Below are positions 16,748 through 25,312 of a stretch of 64,000 nt of DNA, one piece after another (positions within the stretch are counted from its first letter, which is position 1; each line of letters begins with the position of its first letter). Under the pieces are notes generated by a model. It did not search any database and was not told the origin of the DNA. It was given only the letters and a program-made list of their open reading frames with translations. The stretch is from the NCBI GenBank assembly GCA_934481445.1, contig CAKSPC010000005.1:1-64000 (forward strand), read 5' to 3'. The DNA comes from an uncultured Oscillospiraceae bacterium (GTDB lineage Bacteria > Bacillota > Clostridia > Oscillospirales > Ruminococcaceae). Both the position numbers and the translations under genes were made by a program.

Positions 16748-19700
16748 ATGACAAAAACGAAACTGCGGTCGATCGCCGCGGGATTTGCGGTGATAGTGTT
16801 GCTTGCGGCGCTGTTGGTCGTAACATCCGTCGGAAAAACGGCGGGTGCCGAGGACGCATGGGACGGAGTTTCCACGGCTGAATTTGAAGGCTCGGGAACG
16901 CCGGAAGCCCCCTATGAGATAGCGAACGGAAAACAGTTTGCGCATTTCGTAGAATCAGTGAACGACGGCAACACATACGAGGGCGAATATATAGTGCTGT
17001 CGGGTGATATCAATCTCGGCGGCAAGGAACTGGCGCCGATCGGCAGCGAGAGCGTTCCGTTCAAGGGCAGCTTTGACGGCAGCGGGAATAGTATCAGAAA
17101 TCTGAAAATAAGCACCGTGGGGGATAATGTGGCGCTGTTCAGATACAACAGCGGCACCATCAGCAGACTTTTCCTTAAGAATGCACAGGTATCCGCTGCG
17201 GAAGGCATCGGCGGAATATGCGCTTACAACAGCGGAACAATAGAGTACTGCGGCATTGAGAGCGGAGAGCTTCATATAAATGACAACGGCGGCAATGTCG
17301 GCGGCATAGCTTTATTCAACTATGGAACTGTAAACGCCTGCTTCAATAGCGCCGACATTGTGAATGGCGCAGGGCTCGCTGGCATCGTTTATTCAAATGA
17401 AGCTAATGGCGTCGTTGAAAACTGCTATAACCTCGGCGTTATCAAAGCCACAAGCGGCAACGCTTCCGGTATATGCGATTCCAACTATGGCGCTGTCAGA
17501 AGCTGCTTCAATTCGGGAGAATTGACAAAATCCAGCGATGTCATCAACTACGGCATTTGCGCCAATGCATATAATTTATCAACGACCGAGTACTGCTACA
17601 ACAACAGCGATGTATTTCACAGTACGCTGCTGATCGGCATTTTGGCTTTAGAAGGTTATAGTGATCCGTCCATTGACTACATCACGAACGCAGAGCTTTG
17701 CAGCGGTACGCTTCCCGAGGGGTTTGACGATACCGTATGGGAAGCCGGCTCGGAGGGCCTGGATAGTTCCGACGGAAAATTCGGCACTTTAACCCATACA
17801 TACCCCAGCCTTAAAAACGTAGGCAAGGCTTATAGCTACGAATCTGCAGAGTTCAACTTCGGCACCGCCGACGCCCCCGACTGGCAGGAATACACCCTCA
17901 TCACCACGGCGGAGGAATTTATCGCCATCGGAAACGATGAAACAAGCTGGGATAAGAATTATGTCCTCGGCGATGATATCAACCTTGCGGGCAAGGAATT
18001 TACGCCCATAGGCGTTATTAAAAACTATTCCGATATTACATATTTCACAGGAAAGTTCAGCGGCAATGGATATTCCATAAAGAACGCAGAATTCAACGGC
18101 TCTGTTGATGGAAATGATGATTGTATCGGTTTGTTCGGCTGGAACAACGGTCTTATAACCGACCTTTATGTTGAAAATGCAAAGATTATCGGTTCCAGTA
18201 TTGTCGGCGGCATATGTGCAAAAAACTGCAGTCCGGGAACGATCAGAAACTGCGCTTTCTCCGGAATAATGCAGGGAATGCAAGAGGTCGGTGGTATATG
18301 CGGTAATAATATTGGCATAATTGAAAACTGCTATAGTGTGGGCAATATAGTTTCAGAAAAAGATTCCGGCGGAATCTGTGGCTATAATAGTACTAGGGGT
18401 TCAATTAAAAACTGCTATAGTTTAGGCAAAGTCCCGGCGGGAATCAATAATGGCAGCATAGCAGGTCAAAACGATAAAGTTGGAAACATTAAGAACTGCT
18501 ATTACAACAAGGATGTATGCAGCCTTGGCGCTATAGGCAGCTATGACGGGACGAGCAGCGATAACGACGCTAATTCTGTTTTCGGCCTGACCACATCGCA
18601 ATTCACCAACGGCAATCTCCCGACGGGCTTTGATGGTTCTGTCTGGACTGCGGGCAGTGTGGATGTGTCGGAGCCGAGCGGTAATTTCCGCACCGTTACC
18701 TACACCTACCCGAGCCTTAAAAACGTAGGCAAGGCTTATAGCTACGAATCTGCAGAGTTCAACTTCGGCACCGCCGCCGCCCCCGACTGGCAGGAATACA
18801 CCCTCATCACCATGGCGGAGGAATTTATCGCCATCGGAAACGATGAAACAAGCTGGGATAAGAATTATGTCCTCGGCGATGATATCGACCTTGCGGGCAA
18901 GGAAATTACGCCCATAGGCGTTATTAAAAACTATTCCGATATTACATATTTCACAGGAAAGTTCAGCGGCAGCGGGCATTCCATAAAGAATGTAGAATTC
19001 AACGGATCTGTTGATAATTATGATGATAATTATATCGGTTTGTTTGGCTGGAACAACGGTCTTATTATCGATCTTTACGTTGAAAATGCAAAGATCATCG
19101 GTTCTAGTATTGTCGGAGGCATATGTGCAAACAACTCCGATTCGGGAACGATCAGAAACTGCGCTTTCTCCGGAACATTGCAGGGATCTCATGATGTTGG
19201 CGGTATATGCGGTAATAATTTTGGCATAATTGAAAACTGTTATAGCGTGGGTGATATAGTTGCAGAAAGATATTCCGGCGGAATTTGCGGCTATAACGGC
19301 GTAAACGGTTCAATTAAAAACTGCTATAGTGTAGGCAAAGTCACGGCGGGAATCAATAATGGCAGCATAGCAGGTCAAAACGATAAAGTTGGAAACATTA
19401 AGAACTGCTATTACAACAAGGATGTATGCAGCCTTGGCGCTATAGGCAGCTATGACGGGACGAGCAGCGATAACGACGCTAATTCTGTTTTCGGCCTGAC
19501 CACATCGCAATTCACCAACGGCAATCTCCCGACGGGCTTTGATGGTTCTGTCTGGACTGCGGGCAGTGTGGATGTGTCGGAGCCGAGCGGTAATTTCCGC
19601 ACCGTTACCTACACCTACCCGAGCCTTATCGGCGTGGGCAAGGCGTATTCTGTTGATGTCAGCCAGTACAACTTCCGCGCGAACGGCTATGACGACTGGA

Positions 19701-22700
19701 GGGAATACACCCTCATCACCACGGCGGAGGAATTTGCCGCCATCGGAAACGACAACACAAAGTGGCGCGAGAGCTACGTCCTCGGCGCGGATATCGACAT
19801 GAAGGGCGCGGAGCTCAACCCCATCGGCACGGATGAAAATGATTACTTTATCGGCGGCTTCAGCGGCGAGGGTCACACCATCAGCAGCTTCAAGATAAAC
19901 AAGCCCGATGGCGTAAACGTAGGCCTGTTCGGATACAGCTGCGGCAAGATAATGAACCTCTGCGCCGCAGGCGATGTAGTCGGAAAGGATAATGTTGGCG
20001 GCTTATGCGGCGACAGCGACGACATAGCGGGTATATATAACTGTGGTTTCGTCGGAACCGTCACCTCTGCGGGAGGATATCATGTCGGCGGCCTGTGCGG
20101 AAATAACGGAAACAGCACCATCAGCAACTGCTACAGCATAGGCAAGGTAAGCGGCGGCAGCGATGTCGGCGGATTGTGCGGCTACAGCGTCGGCATTATA
20201 GAGTATTGCTACAGCTCCTGCACAGTCAGCGGCGAAAGCGATGTCGGCGGATTATGCGGCGAAGCATACAGTTATAACAATTGCTATTTCAATATTGATT
20301 TCTATCCTCATGTAAACAACGTCGGCGTGGGGATAACCACCGAAGATATTTGCACGGGAACTGTCCCATATGGATTTGACGAAAGTGTCTGGAATGCGGG
20401 AAGCTATTCTTATGAAGGCGAAATGTACAACATAAAGCTCCGCACGGCAACATACGTCTACCCGAGCCTTAAAGGCATAGGCAGTGCGCATATCGCCGTA
20501 GAAACACAATATGATTACGGCTTCAACGGCGCCGAGGACTGGCGGAGATGCACCGTTATCAGCACGGCGGATGAATTTGTTGCCATCGGAAACGACAGCG
20601 ACAGATGGGACGAAAACTTCGTTCTCGGCGCGAATATCGACCTTGCGGGCAGGACTGACGTAATGCCGATAGGCAATAGTCAGGGGATTTATTATAAAGG
20701 TATATTCAGCGGCGACGGTCATTCCGTAAGTAATGTTACTATGGAATTGAAGGACAGGACATTTGTTGGCATATTTGGTCATAACAGAGGCACGATAATG
20801 AACCTTTCCGCCAGCGGTACTATCGATGGAACGTCGAAGGTCGGCGGTATATGCGGATACAATGGCGGCTACGGGCTGATTTACAACTGTTCGTTCAGCG
20901 GAAGCGTATCCGGTCAAATTTTCGAAGTGGGCGGCATATGCGGAGAGAATAGCAACATAGTAGAGAACTGCTATGCCATAGCGGATGTTGAGGCGCTGAA
21001 GAACGCAGGCGGAATATGCGGCATAAGCGAATCGACGTTAGGTACTCCTGCTATAAACAACTGCTATTTCGTGGGCAAGGTGAATGCGCGGGCTAATGTG
21101 GACGCAATATGCGGCAGCAATAGCGGCGAGATCAGCAACTGCTATTACAATACCGATATCTGCAACGTAACAAGCGAAAAGGGCACGGGACTTACCACCA
21201 TTCAGATGACGTCAGGCAACGCCCTTGCGACAATGAAATTCAATAATTTCATATGGCTGAAGAAAGAGACCGACAAGGAAAACGGCGTGGCATATTATCC
21301 TATGCTCAGCGAGGACAGTGTTCCGTCCGTTAAGTATTCCGCGGAGCTTGATTTCAAGAAAACCGGCGAGGAAGAACCGGTTTACGGCGGCGATATCGAG
21401 TTCAGCGTAAAGGCGCTGCTCAAATTCGGCGAGGATGTTTCCATTGAGGACAATAACGGAATTTTCGAGATAAGGATCGGAAATGAACCTGTTGTGATCG
21501 ACAGCTGGATATTGAACGGCAAGGCTGTATATACCGCGGACAGGGCGGGCGAAACGACATTCACGCTTGTTTATACAAGCAGCGATTCGGAATATTTCCC
21601 CGATGAGGTAACGGCGACGCTCCCCATTACCATTGGCAAAAAGGCGCTTACTGAGTATGATTTCACATTCACCGCCCCCGGTTATCTTACTTACAACGGC
21701 GCCCCGAAGAATGCCGAAGTAACGGCGGACGCGAACTTAGACGGCGTAGGCGAGATAACCGTTGAATATTACGATGAAAGCGGCGCAAAGGTCGAAAGTG
21801 CCGTAAATGCAGGCAGCTACACCGTAAAGATATCCGTTGACGATGGCGCAAATTATCTCGGCGGCAAATTCGAAAAGAGCGAGTGGGCATTCACCGTTGA
21901 AAAGGCGAAGCTCGTTGAAAACGACATTATGTTCACGCGCCCGACGGACTTAAACTACAGCGGCACGGCAAAGAATGCTTCTGTAACTTTCTGCACCTGG
22001 GTAAATGGCGCAGGTGATATCACGCTGAAATATTACGACGGCAGCGGCAGGGAGGTCGAAGAAGCCGTTAATGCGGGCAGCTATACCGTCAAGGCGTTCG
22101 TCGGGGACGGCGAAAACTACCTCGGCGGCACATTCGGCGGCGATAACTGGGCGTTCACCATCGAAAAGGCGTATATCTCAGAGGATGACTTCACGCTTGA
22201 ACTTCCCGAGGATCTCACTTTCGACGGCAGCGCAAAGGACGTAAAGGTCACTCCGAACAAACCCGACCTCGGAAACTACACCGTAAAGTTCTTCTATGAG
22301 GATGGCACGGAGGTCAGCGAGATAGTGAACGCGGGCAGATACTACGCTGTTATAACCGCCGACGGAAACGAAAATTATATCGGCGATGAGTTCACGGGTA
22401 CAAACTTCACCGTGAAGTTTGCTAAATTTGAAATTATTACTTCTGATGAGAACTTTACATGGGCGCAGGGCGGCGAGCATATTCTCCCGCTTCCCGACAG
22501 CTTCCCCGGCGACTGCGGAATTATATCCGATATTAGCGTTAATGAAAACGACATGGATGGTGTCCTCGTAAGCGTTGATTACGAAAACGGCGTGCTTACC
22601 TACAGCACAAGGCAGTCAGAAGAGGAATTTGTAGGTTCCGCGGATATACAGATAACGTTCCAGACGCAGAATTACGGTACGATAAGATGGAACGTGAACG

Positions 22701-24835
22701 TGCGTATCAACGAGAGGGGAAATCAGCCCGCGCCCGAAAAGCGCGACGTTACACTGACCACGACCGGAAATACGTTCACGGCGGTGATTTCTCCCGCTGA
22801 CGGCGCGGAATACTGCTTCATAAAGGCGGAAGACTACAACAACCCCGACGCGCGGATATGGGGCGACAACAACACATTCACATATCTGCCGCACGGCGAT
22901 TACATCGCCTATGTCCGCATGAAGGCAACGAAGCTTTACGAAGCGAGCGAATGCGCCTTAACCTATGTGTTTGCCCACGACGCGGATCTTGCGCACTTCG
23001 ACAAGGTCAAAGCGACCTGCACGGAGAGAGGCACCAAGGATTATTATGAATGCAGCTGTGGCGCGCTGTTCAGAATAATCGGAGGAGATTATCAGGGAGT
23101 GACCGCGGAAGAACTCGTAATTGAGCCGACCGGTCACAGCATAGTGACAACAGGCAGCAGACCTCCCATGTGCACCGTACCCGGAAACATTGAGTATTAC
23201 ACCTGCGTAAAATGCAAGAAGATATTCTCGGACAGGGCTTGCGAAAACGAAATAACCAAGGCTGACACCGTTGTCCCCGCGGCGGGTCACACATGGTCGG
23301 ATGATTACAAGTTCGACGAAAACGGGCACTGGCATTACTGCACGGTATGCGATGAGGTCAAGGCGATAAATTCGCATAAGTCAGGCGGAGAAGCGACCGA
23401 AACAACCCCCGAAACCTGCACGGTCTGCGGATATGTTATAACTCCCGAGCTGGGACATATCCACGCGGCACATCTGACATATGTGCCTGCGGTAAAGGCG
23501 ACCTGCACGGCGGATGGAAACGAAGCATATTACAAGTGCAGCTGCGGAAAGCTGTTCGCGGACGAAAACGCGGAAACCGGAATAACTCTTGCGGAAGTTA
23601 CCGTGAAGGCGGCGGGTCACAAATGGTCGGATGATTACAAGTTCGACGAAAACGGCCACTGGCATTACTGCACGGTATGCGATGAGGTCAAGGCGATAAA
23701 TTCGCATAAGTCGGGCGGAGAAGCGACCGAAACAACCCCCGAAACCTGCACAGTCTGCGGATATGTTATAACTCCCGAGTTGGGACACATCCACGCGGCA
23801 CATCTGACATATGTGCCTGCGGTAAAGGCGACCTGCACGGCGGACGGAAACGAAGCATATTACAAGTGCAGCTGCGGAAAGCTGTTCGCGGACGAAAACG
23901 CGGAAACCGAAATAACTCTTGCGGAAGTTACCGTAAAGGCGGCGGGTCACACATGGTCGGAGGGCTACAAGTTCGACAAGAACGGACACTGGCACATATG
24001 TGATGTATGCGGCGAAGCGGGCGAAAGCGAGGAGCATATCTCCGGCGGCGGTCCAACTTATACAAAGGCGGAATACTGCACGATATGCAGATACGAAATA
24101 TCCCCGAGAAAGAGCAGCGGCGGCAGCGGCGGAGGAAGATATTCCGACGATACGAACGTTCCCGCGCTCAACGGCTCCGAAATGAACTGGCCGGATATGG
24201 CGGCGGAGATAGGAAAGCTCCCCGAGGGCTCCACCGTTAAGATAGACCTGAACGGCGAAACCAAAATACCAGAGAGCGTTATCAGGGCGATTATCGACTC
24301 CAAGGCAAAGGTTGAGGTCGTTATCGACGGCACAAAGAGCCTTATCATCGACGGCGCAAAGATACCCGCTGCGGCGGCCGTGGATGTTTCGGCGGAGCAC
24401 GGAGATACAGATACATCCTCACTGCGCGGAACTATGGGTGTTGACTTCAGGACAAAGGGAACAGGCGTTCCTGCGGACATGAAGCTGGCGTTCAGAAGAA
24501 GATTTGCGGGTCAGTTCGCGAATATTTACAGGGCTGATAACGGCGGACTTGTATTCGTGACCTGCGGAAAGATCGCCTCGGACGGCACCGTAACAATTTC
24601 GGGGACCGACGCCGCGGGCGAGTATATCGCGATGATATGCGAATACAGCGACCTGCTCGGCGATATGAACAACGATGGATCGCTGAACGCGCTGGACGCT
24701 GCGGCGATACTTCGGGATATTGTAGGGACATCCGGGGGCGCAAACCCGCTCATGGCGGATTTCAACCGCGATGGGGCTGTGAATGCCCTCGACGCTGCGG
24801 CGATACTTAGGTTTATCGTCGGCATGGCGGCGTGA
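16748..24835 (+). CDS. Giant secreted dockerin protein with GLUG and Cys-pair repeats
   Basis: 2695 residues from ATG 16748, chosen because AGGAGG lies seven bases upstream. Order: signal peptide or signal anchor (MTKTKLRSIAAGFAVIVLLA…), then five ~280-300-residue modules of GLUG-type beta-helix repeats (VGGICGYN, NCYSVGKV) to about residue 1500, a linker domain, three MBG/Ig-like repeats (YNGAPKNA…, NAGSYTVK; ~1636-1893), a further beta domain, Cys-pair repeats (HWHYCTVC, CTVCGY, YKCSCGKLF; ~2090-2455), a Gly/Ser linker, a pre-dockerin domain, and a type I dockerin (2636-2695) with two calcium loops, DMNNDGSLNALD and DFNRDGAVNALD. It should be exported and plugged into a cohesin scaffold, probably as an adhesion or substrate-contact component; no catalytic domain is visible. 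Confidence 0.85.
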   Translation: MTKTKLRSIAAGFAVIVLLAALLVVTSVGKTAGAEDAWDGVSTAEFEGSGTPEAPYEIANGKQFAHFVESVNDGNTYEGEYIVLSGDINLGGKELAPIGSESVPFKGSFDGSGNSIRNLKISTVGDNVALFRYNSGTISRLFLKNAQVSAAEGIGGICAYNSGTIEYCGIESGELHINDNGGNVGGIALFNYGTVNACFNSADIVNGAGLAGIVYSNEANGVVENCYNLGVIKATSGNASGICDSNYGAVRSCFNSGELTKSSDVINYGICANAYNLSTTEYCYNNSDVFHSTLLIGILALEGYSDPSIDYITNAELCSGTLPEGFDDTVWEAGSEGLDSSDGKFGTLTHTYPSLKNVGKAYSYESAEFNFGTADAPDWQEYTLITTAEEFIAIGNDETSWDKNYVLGDDINLAGKEFTPIGVIKNYSDITYFTGKFSGNGYSIKNAEFNGSVDGNDDCIGLFGWNNGLITDLYVENAKIIGSSIVGGICAKNCSPGTIRNCAFSGIMQGMQEVGGICGNNIGIIENCYSVGNIVSEKDSGGICGYNSTRGSIKNCYSLGKVPAGINNGSIAGQNDKVGNIKNCYYNKDVCSLGAIGSYDGTSSDNDANSVFGLTTSQFTNGNLPTGFDGSVWTAGSVDVSEPSGNFRTVTYTYPSLKNVGKAYSYESAEFNFGTAAAPDWQEYTLITMAEEFIAIGNDETSWDKNYVLGDDIDLAGKEITPIGVIKNYSDITYFTGKFSGSGHSIKNVEFNGSVDNYDDNYIGLFGWNNGLIIDLYVENAKIIGSSIVGGICANNSDSGTIRNCAFSGTLQGSHDVGGICGNNFGIIENCYSVGDIVAERYSGGICGYNGVNGSIKNCYSVGKVTAGINNGSIAGQNDKVGNIKNCYYNKDVCSLGAIGSYDGTSSDNDANSVFGLTTSQFTNGNLPTGFDGSVWTAGSVDVSEPSGNFRTVTYTYPSLIGVGKAYSVDVSQYNFRANGYDDWREYTLITTAEEFAAIGNDNTKWRESYVLGADIDMKGAELNPIGTDENDYFIGGFSGEGHTISSFKINKPDGVNVGLFGYSCGKIMNLCAAGDVVGKDNVGGLCGDSDDIAGIYNCGFVGTVTSAGGYHVGGLCGNNGNSTISNCYSIGKVSGGSDVGGLCGYSVGIIEYCYSSCTVSGESDVGGLCGEAYSYNNCYFNIDFYPHVNNVGVGITTEDICTGTVPYGFDESVWNAGSYSYEGEMYNIKLRTATYVYPSLKGIGSAHIAVETQYDYGFNGAEDWRRCTVISTADEFVAIGNDSDRWDENFVLGANIDLAGRTDVMPIGNSQGIYYKGIFSGDGHSVSNVTMELKDRTFVGIFGHNRGTIMNLSASGTIDGTSKVGGICGYNGGYGLIYNCSFSGSVSGQIFEVGGICGENSNIVENCYAIADVEALKNAGGICGISESTLGTPAINNCYFVGKVNARANVDAICGSNSGEISNCYYNTDICNVTSEKGTGLTTIQMTSGNALATMKFNNFIWLKKETDKENGVAYYPMLSEDSVPSVKYSAELDFKKTGEEEPVYGGDIEFSVKALLKFGEDVSIEDNNGIFEIRIGNEPVVIDSWILNGKAVYTADRAGETTFTLVYTSSDSEYFPDEVTATLPITIGKKALTEYDFTFTAPGYLTYNGAPKNAEVTADANLDGVGEITVEYYDESGAKVESAVNAGSYTVKISVDDGANYLGGKFEKSEWAFTVEKAKLVENDIMFTRPTDLNYSGTAKNASVTFCTWVNGAGDITLKYYDGSGREVEEAVNAGSYTVKAFVGDGENYLGGTFGGDNWAFTIEKAYISEDDFTLELPEDLTFDGSAKDVKVTPNKPDLGNYTVKFFYEDGTEVSEIVNAGRYYAVITADGNENYIGDEFTGTNFTVKFAKFEIITSDENFTWAQGGEHILPLPDSFPGDCGIISDISVNENDMDGVLVSVDYENGVLTYSTRQSEEEFVGSADIQITFQTQNYGTIRWNVNVRINERGNQPAPEKRDVTLTTTGNTFTAVISPADGAEYCFIKAEDYNNPDARIWGDNNTFTYLPHGDYIAYVRMKATKLYEASECALTYVFAHDADLAHFDKVKATCTERGTKDYYECSCGALFRIIGGDYQGVTAEELVIEPTGHSIVTTGSRPPMCTVPGNIEYYTCVKCKKIFSDRACENEITKADTVVPAAGHTWSDDYKFDENGHWHYCTVCDEVKAINSHKSGGEATETTPETCTVCGYVITPELGHIHAAHLTYVPAVKATCTADGNEAYYKCSCGKLFADENAETGITLAEVTVKAAGHKWSDDYKFDENGHWHYCTVCDEVKAINSHKSGGEATETTPETCTVCGYVITPELGHIHAAHLTYVPAVKATCTADGNEAYYKCSCGKLFADENAETEITLAEVTVKAAGHTWSEGYKFDKNGHWHICDVCGEAGESEEHISGGGPTYTKAEYCTICRYEISPRKSSGGSGGGRYSDDTNVPALNGSEMNWPDMAAEIGKLPEGSTVKIDLNGETKIPESVIRAIIDSKAKVEVVIDGTKSLIIDGAKIPAAAAVDVSAEHGDTDTSSLRGTMGVDFRTKGTGVPADMKLAFRRRFAGQFANIYRADNGGLVFVTCGKIASDGTVTISGTDAAGEYIAMICEYSDLLGDMNNDGSLNALDAAAILRDIVGTSGGANPLMADFNRDGAVNALDAAAILRFIVGMAA
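17815..19630 (+). repeat. Tandem ~0.9-kb duplication inside the dockerin gene
   Basis: Bases from about 17815 to 18720 are repeated from 18721 to about 19630 (offset 906-909 bases, in frame; the extra three bases are one codon). Stretches such as 18437-18717 and 19346-19626 look identical base for base, while other parts differ at scattered sites, so the copies are recent or kept alike by recombination. Each copy encodes one GLUG module. Confidence 0.85.
23281..23960 (+). repeat. 330-bp tandem repeat encoding Cys-pair modules
   Basis: The unit starting GGCGGGTCAC at 23281 recurs at 23611 and, partially, at 23941, exactly 330 bases apart, with very few differences between the first two. Each unit encodes about 110 residues with Cys-x2-Cys pairs and His residues (HWHYCTVC…, CTVCGY…, CSCG). 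Confidence 0.88.
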
Positions 24836-24853
24836 GCGGCATAGAATAATTTG

Positions 24854-24879
24854 CGAGGGCGTACCGAAAGGTGCGCCCT
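24854..24879 (+). terminator. Hairpin left of repeat element C
   Basis: GAGGGCGTACC/GGTGCGCCCTC around GAAA. It nearly matches the terminator at 25155-25185, so the same ~26-base hairpin flanks the element on both sides. It has no T-run of its own. Confidence 0.5.
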
Positions 24880-25150
24880 CAGCTTGTCGAAAAACCTTTA
24901 AAATTTCCGCGTAGCGTATTGGTTTTCGCTTCCTTTTGACACAAAAGGAAGCGGGGGTTGTGGGGTGATCTCCCCATGGGGGAGGTGTCACGAAGTGACA
25001 GAGGGGCTGACCGACAGACCAGAGCCCCCGCCACTCGGCGCGATAGCGCCATTTTCGCGTTCAAGGCGCTAAAGGGGGTGTGGGGGGAAAACAAGAGTTT
25101 TCCCCCCACAGTTTATTGCAAATTTTCTGCCGTTTTGACTTTTTCGACAG
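24880..25150 (+). repeat. Modular palindromic element, copy C
   Basis: It begins CAGCTTGTCGAAAAA and ends GACTTTTTCGACAG, giving near-inverted ends shared with copy B at 40254. The interior differs from A and B and matches copy D at 54194: AAATTTCCGCGTAGCGTATTG on the left and GCGCTAAAGGGG…GGGGGGAAAACAAGAGTTTTCC on the right. In between are unrelated hairpins, for example CTTCCTTTTG/CAAAAGGAAG and GTGTCAC/GTGACA. It sits in the 3' region of the dockerin gene. No coding sequence is seen in it. Confidence 0.78.
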
Positions 25151-25154
25151 ACTC

Positions 25155-25185
25155 GAGGGCGCACCGGAAAGGTGCGCCCTTTTTC
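25155..25185 (+). terminator. Terminator of the dockerin transcription unit
   Basis: GAGGGCGCACC/GGTGCGCCCT around GGAAA followed by TTTTTCCTTT. Confidence 0.8.
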
Positions 25186-25221
25186 CTTTGAGGATTATGC
25201 TCCCTTTGCCGAAAAAAACTC

Positions 25222-25250
25222 TTGTATATTAGCGCAAAATGTGGTACAAT
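25222..25250 (+). promoter_or_regulatory. Sigma-A promoter of purB
   Basis: TTGTAT (25222-25227), 17-base spacer, TACAAT (25245-25250). About 55 bases of leader follow; no purine riboswitch fold is visible. Confidence 0.65.
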
Positions 25251-25312
25251 GTATAGGTAAGCCTGTAATTACGAGGGTTAATTACGGAAAAATATCATCG
25301 AGGAGTAATATT

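Noticed and set aside
17815-24835. CRISPR-like repeats
   Set aside because: The repeats are long, coding and in frame (GLUG, 330-base Cys-pair units), without short direct repeats and unique spacers. No cas genes are present.
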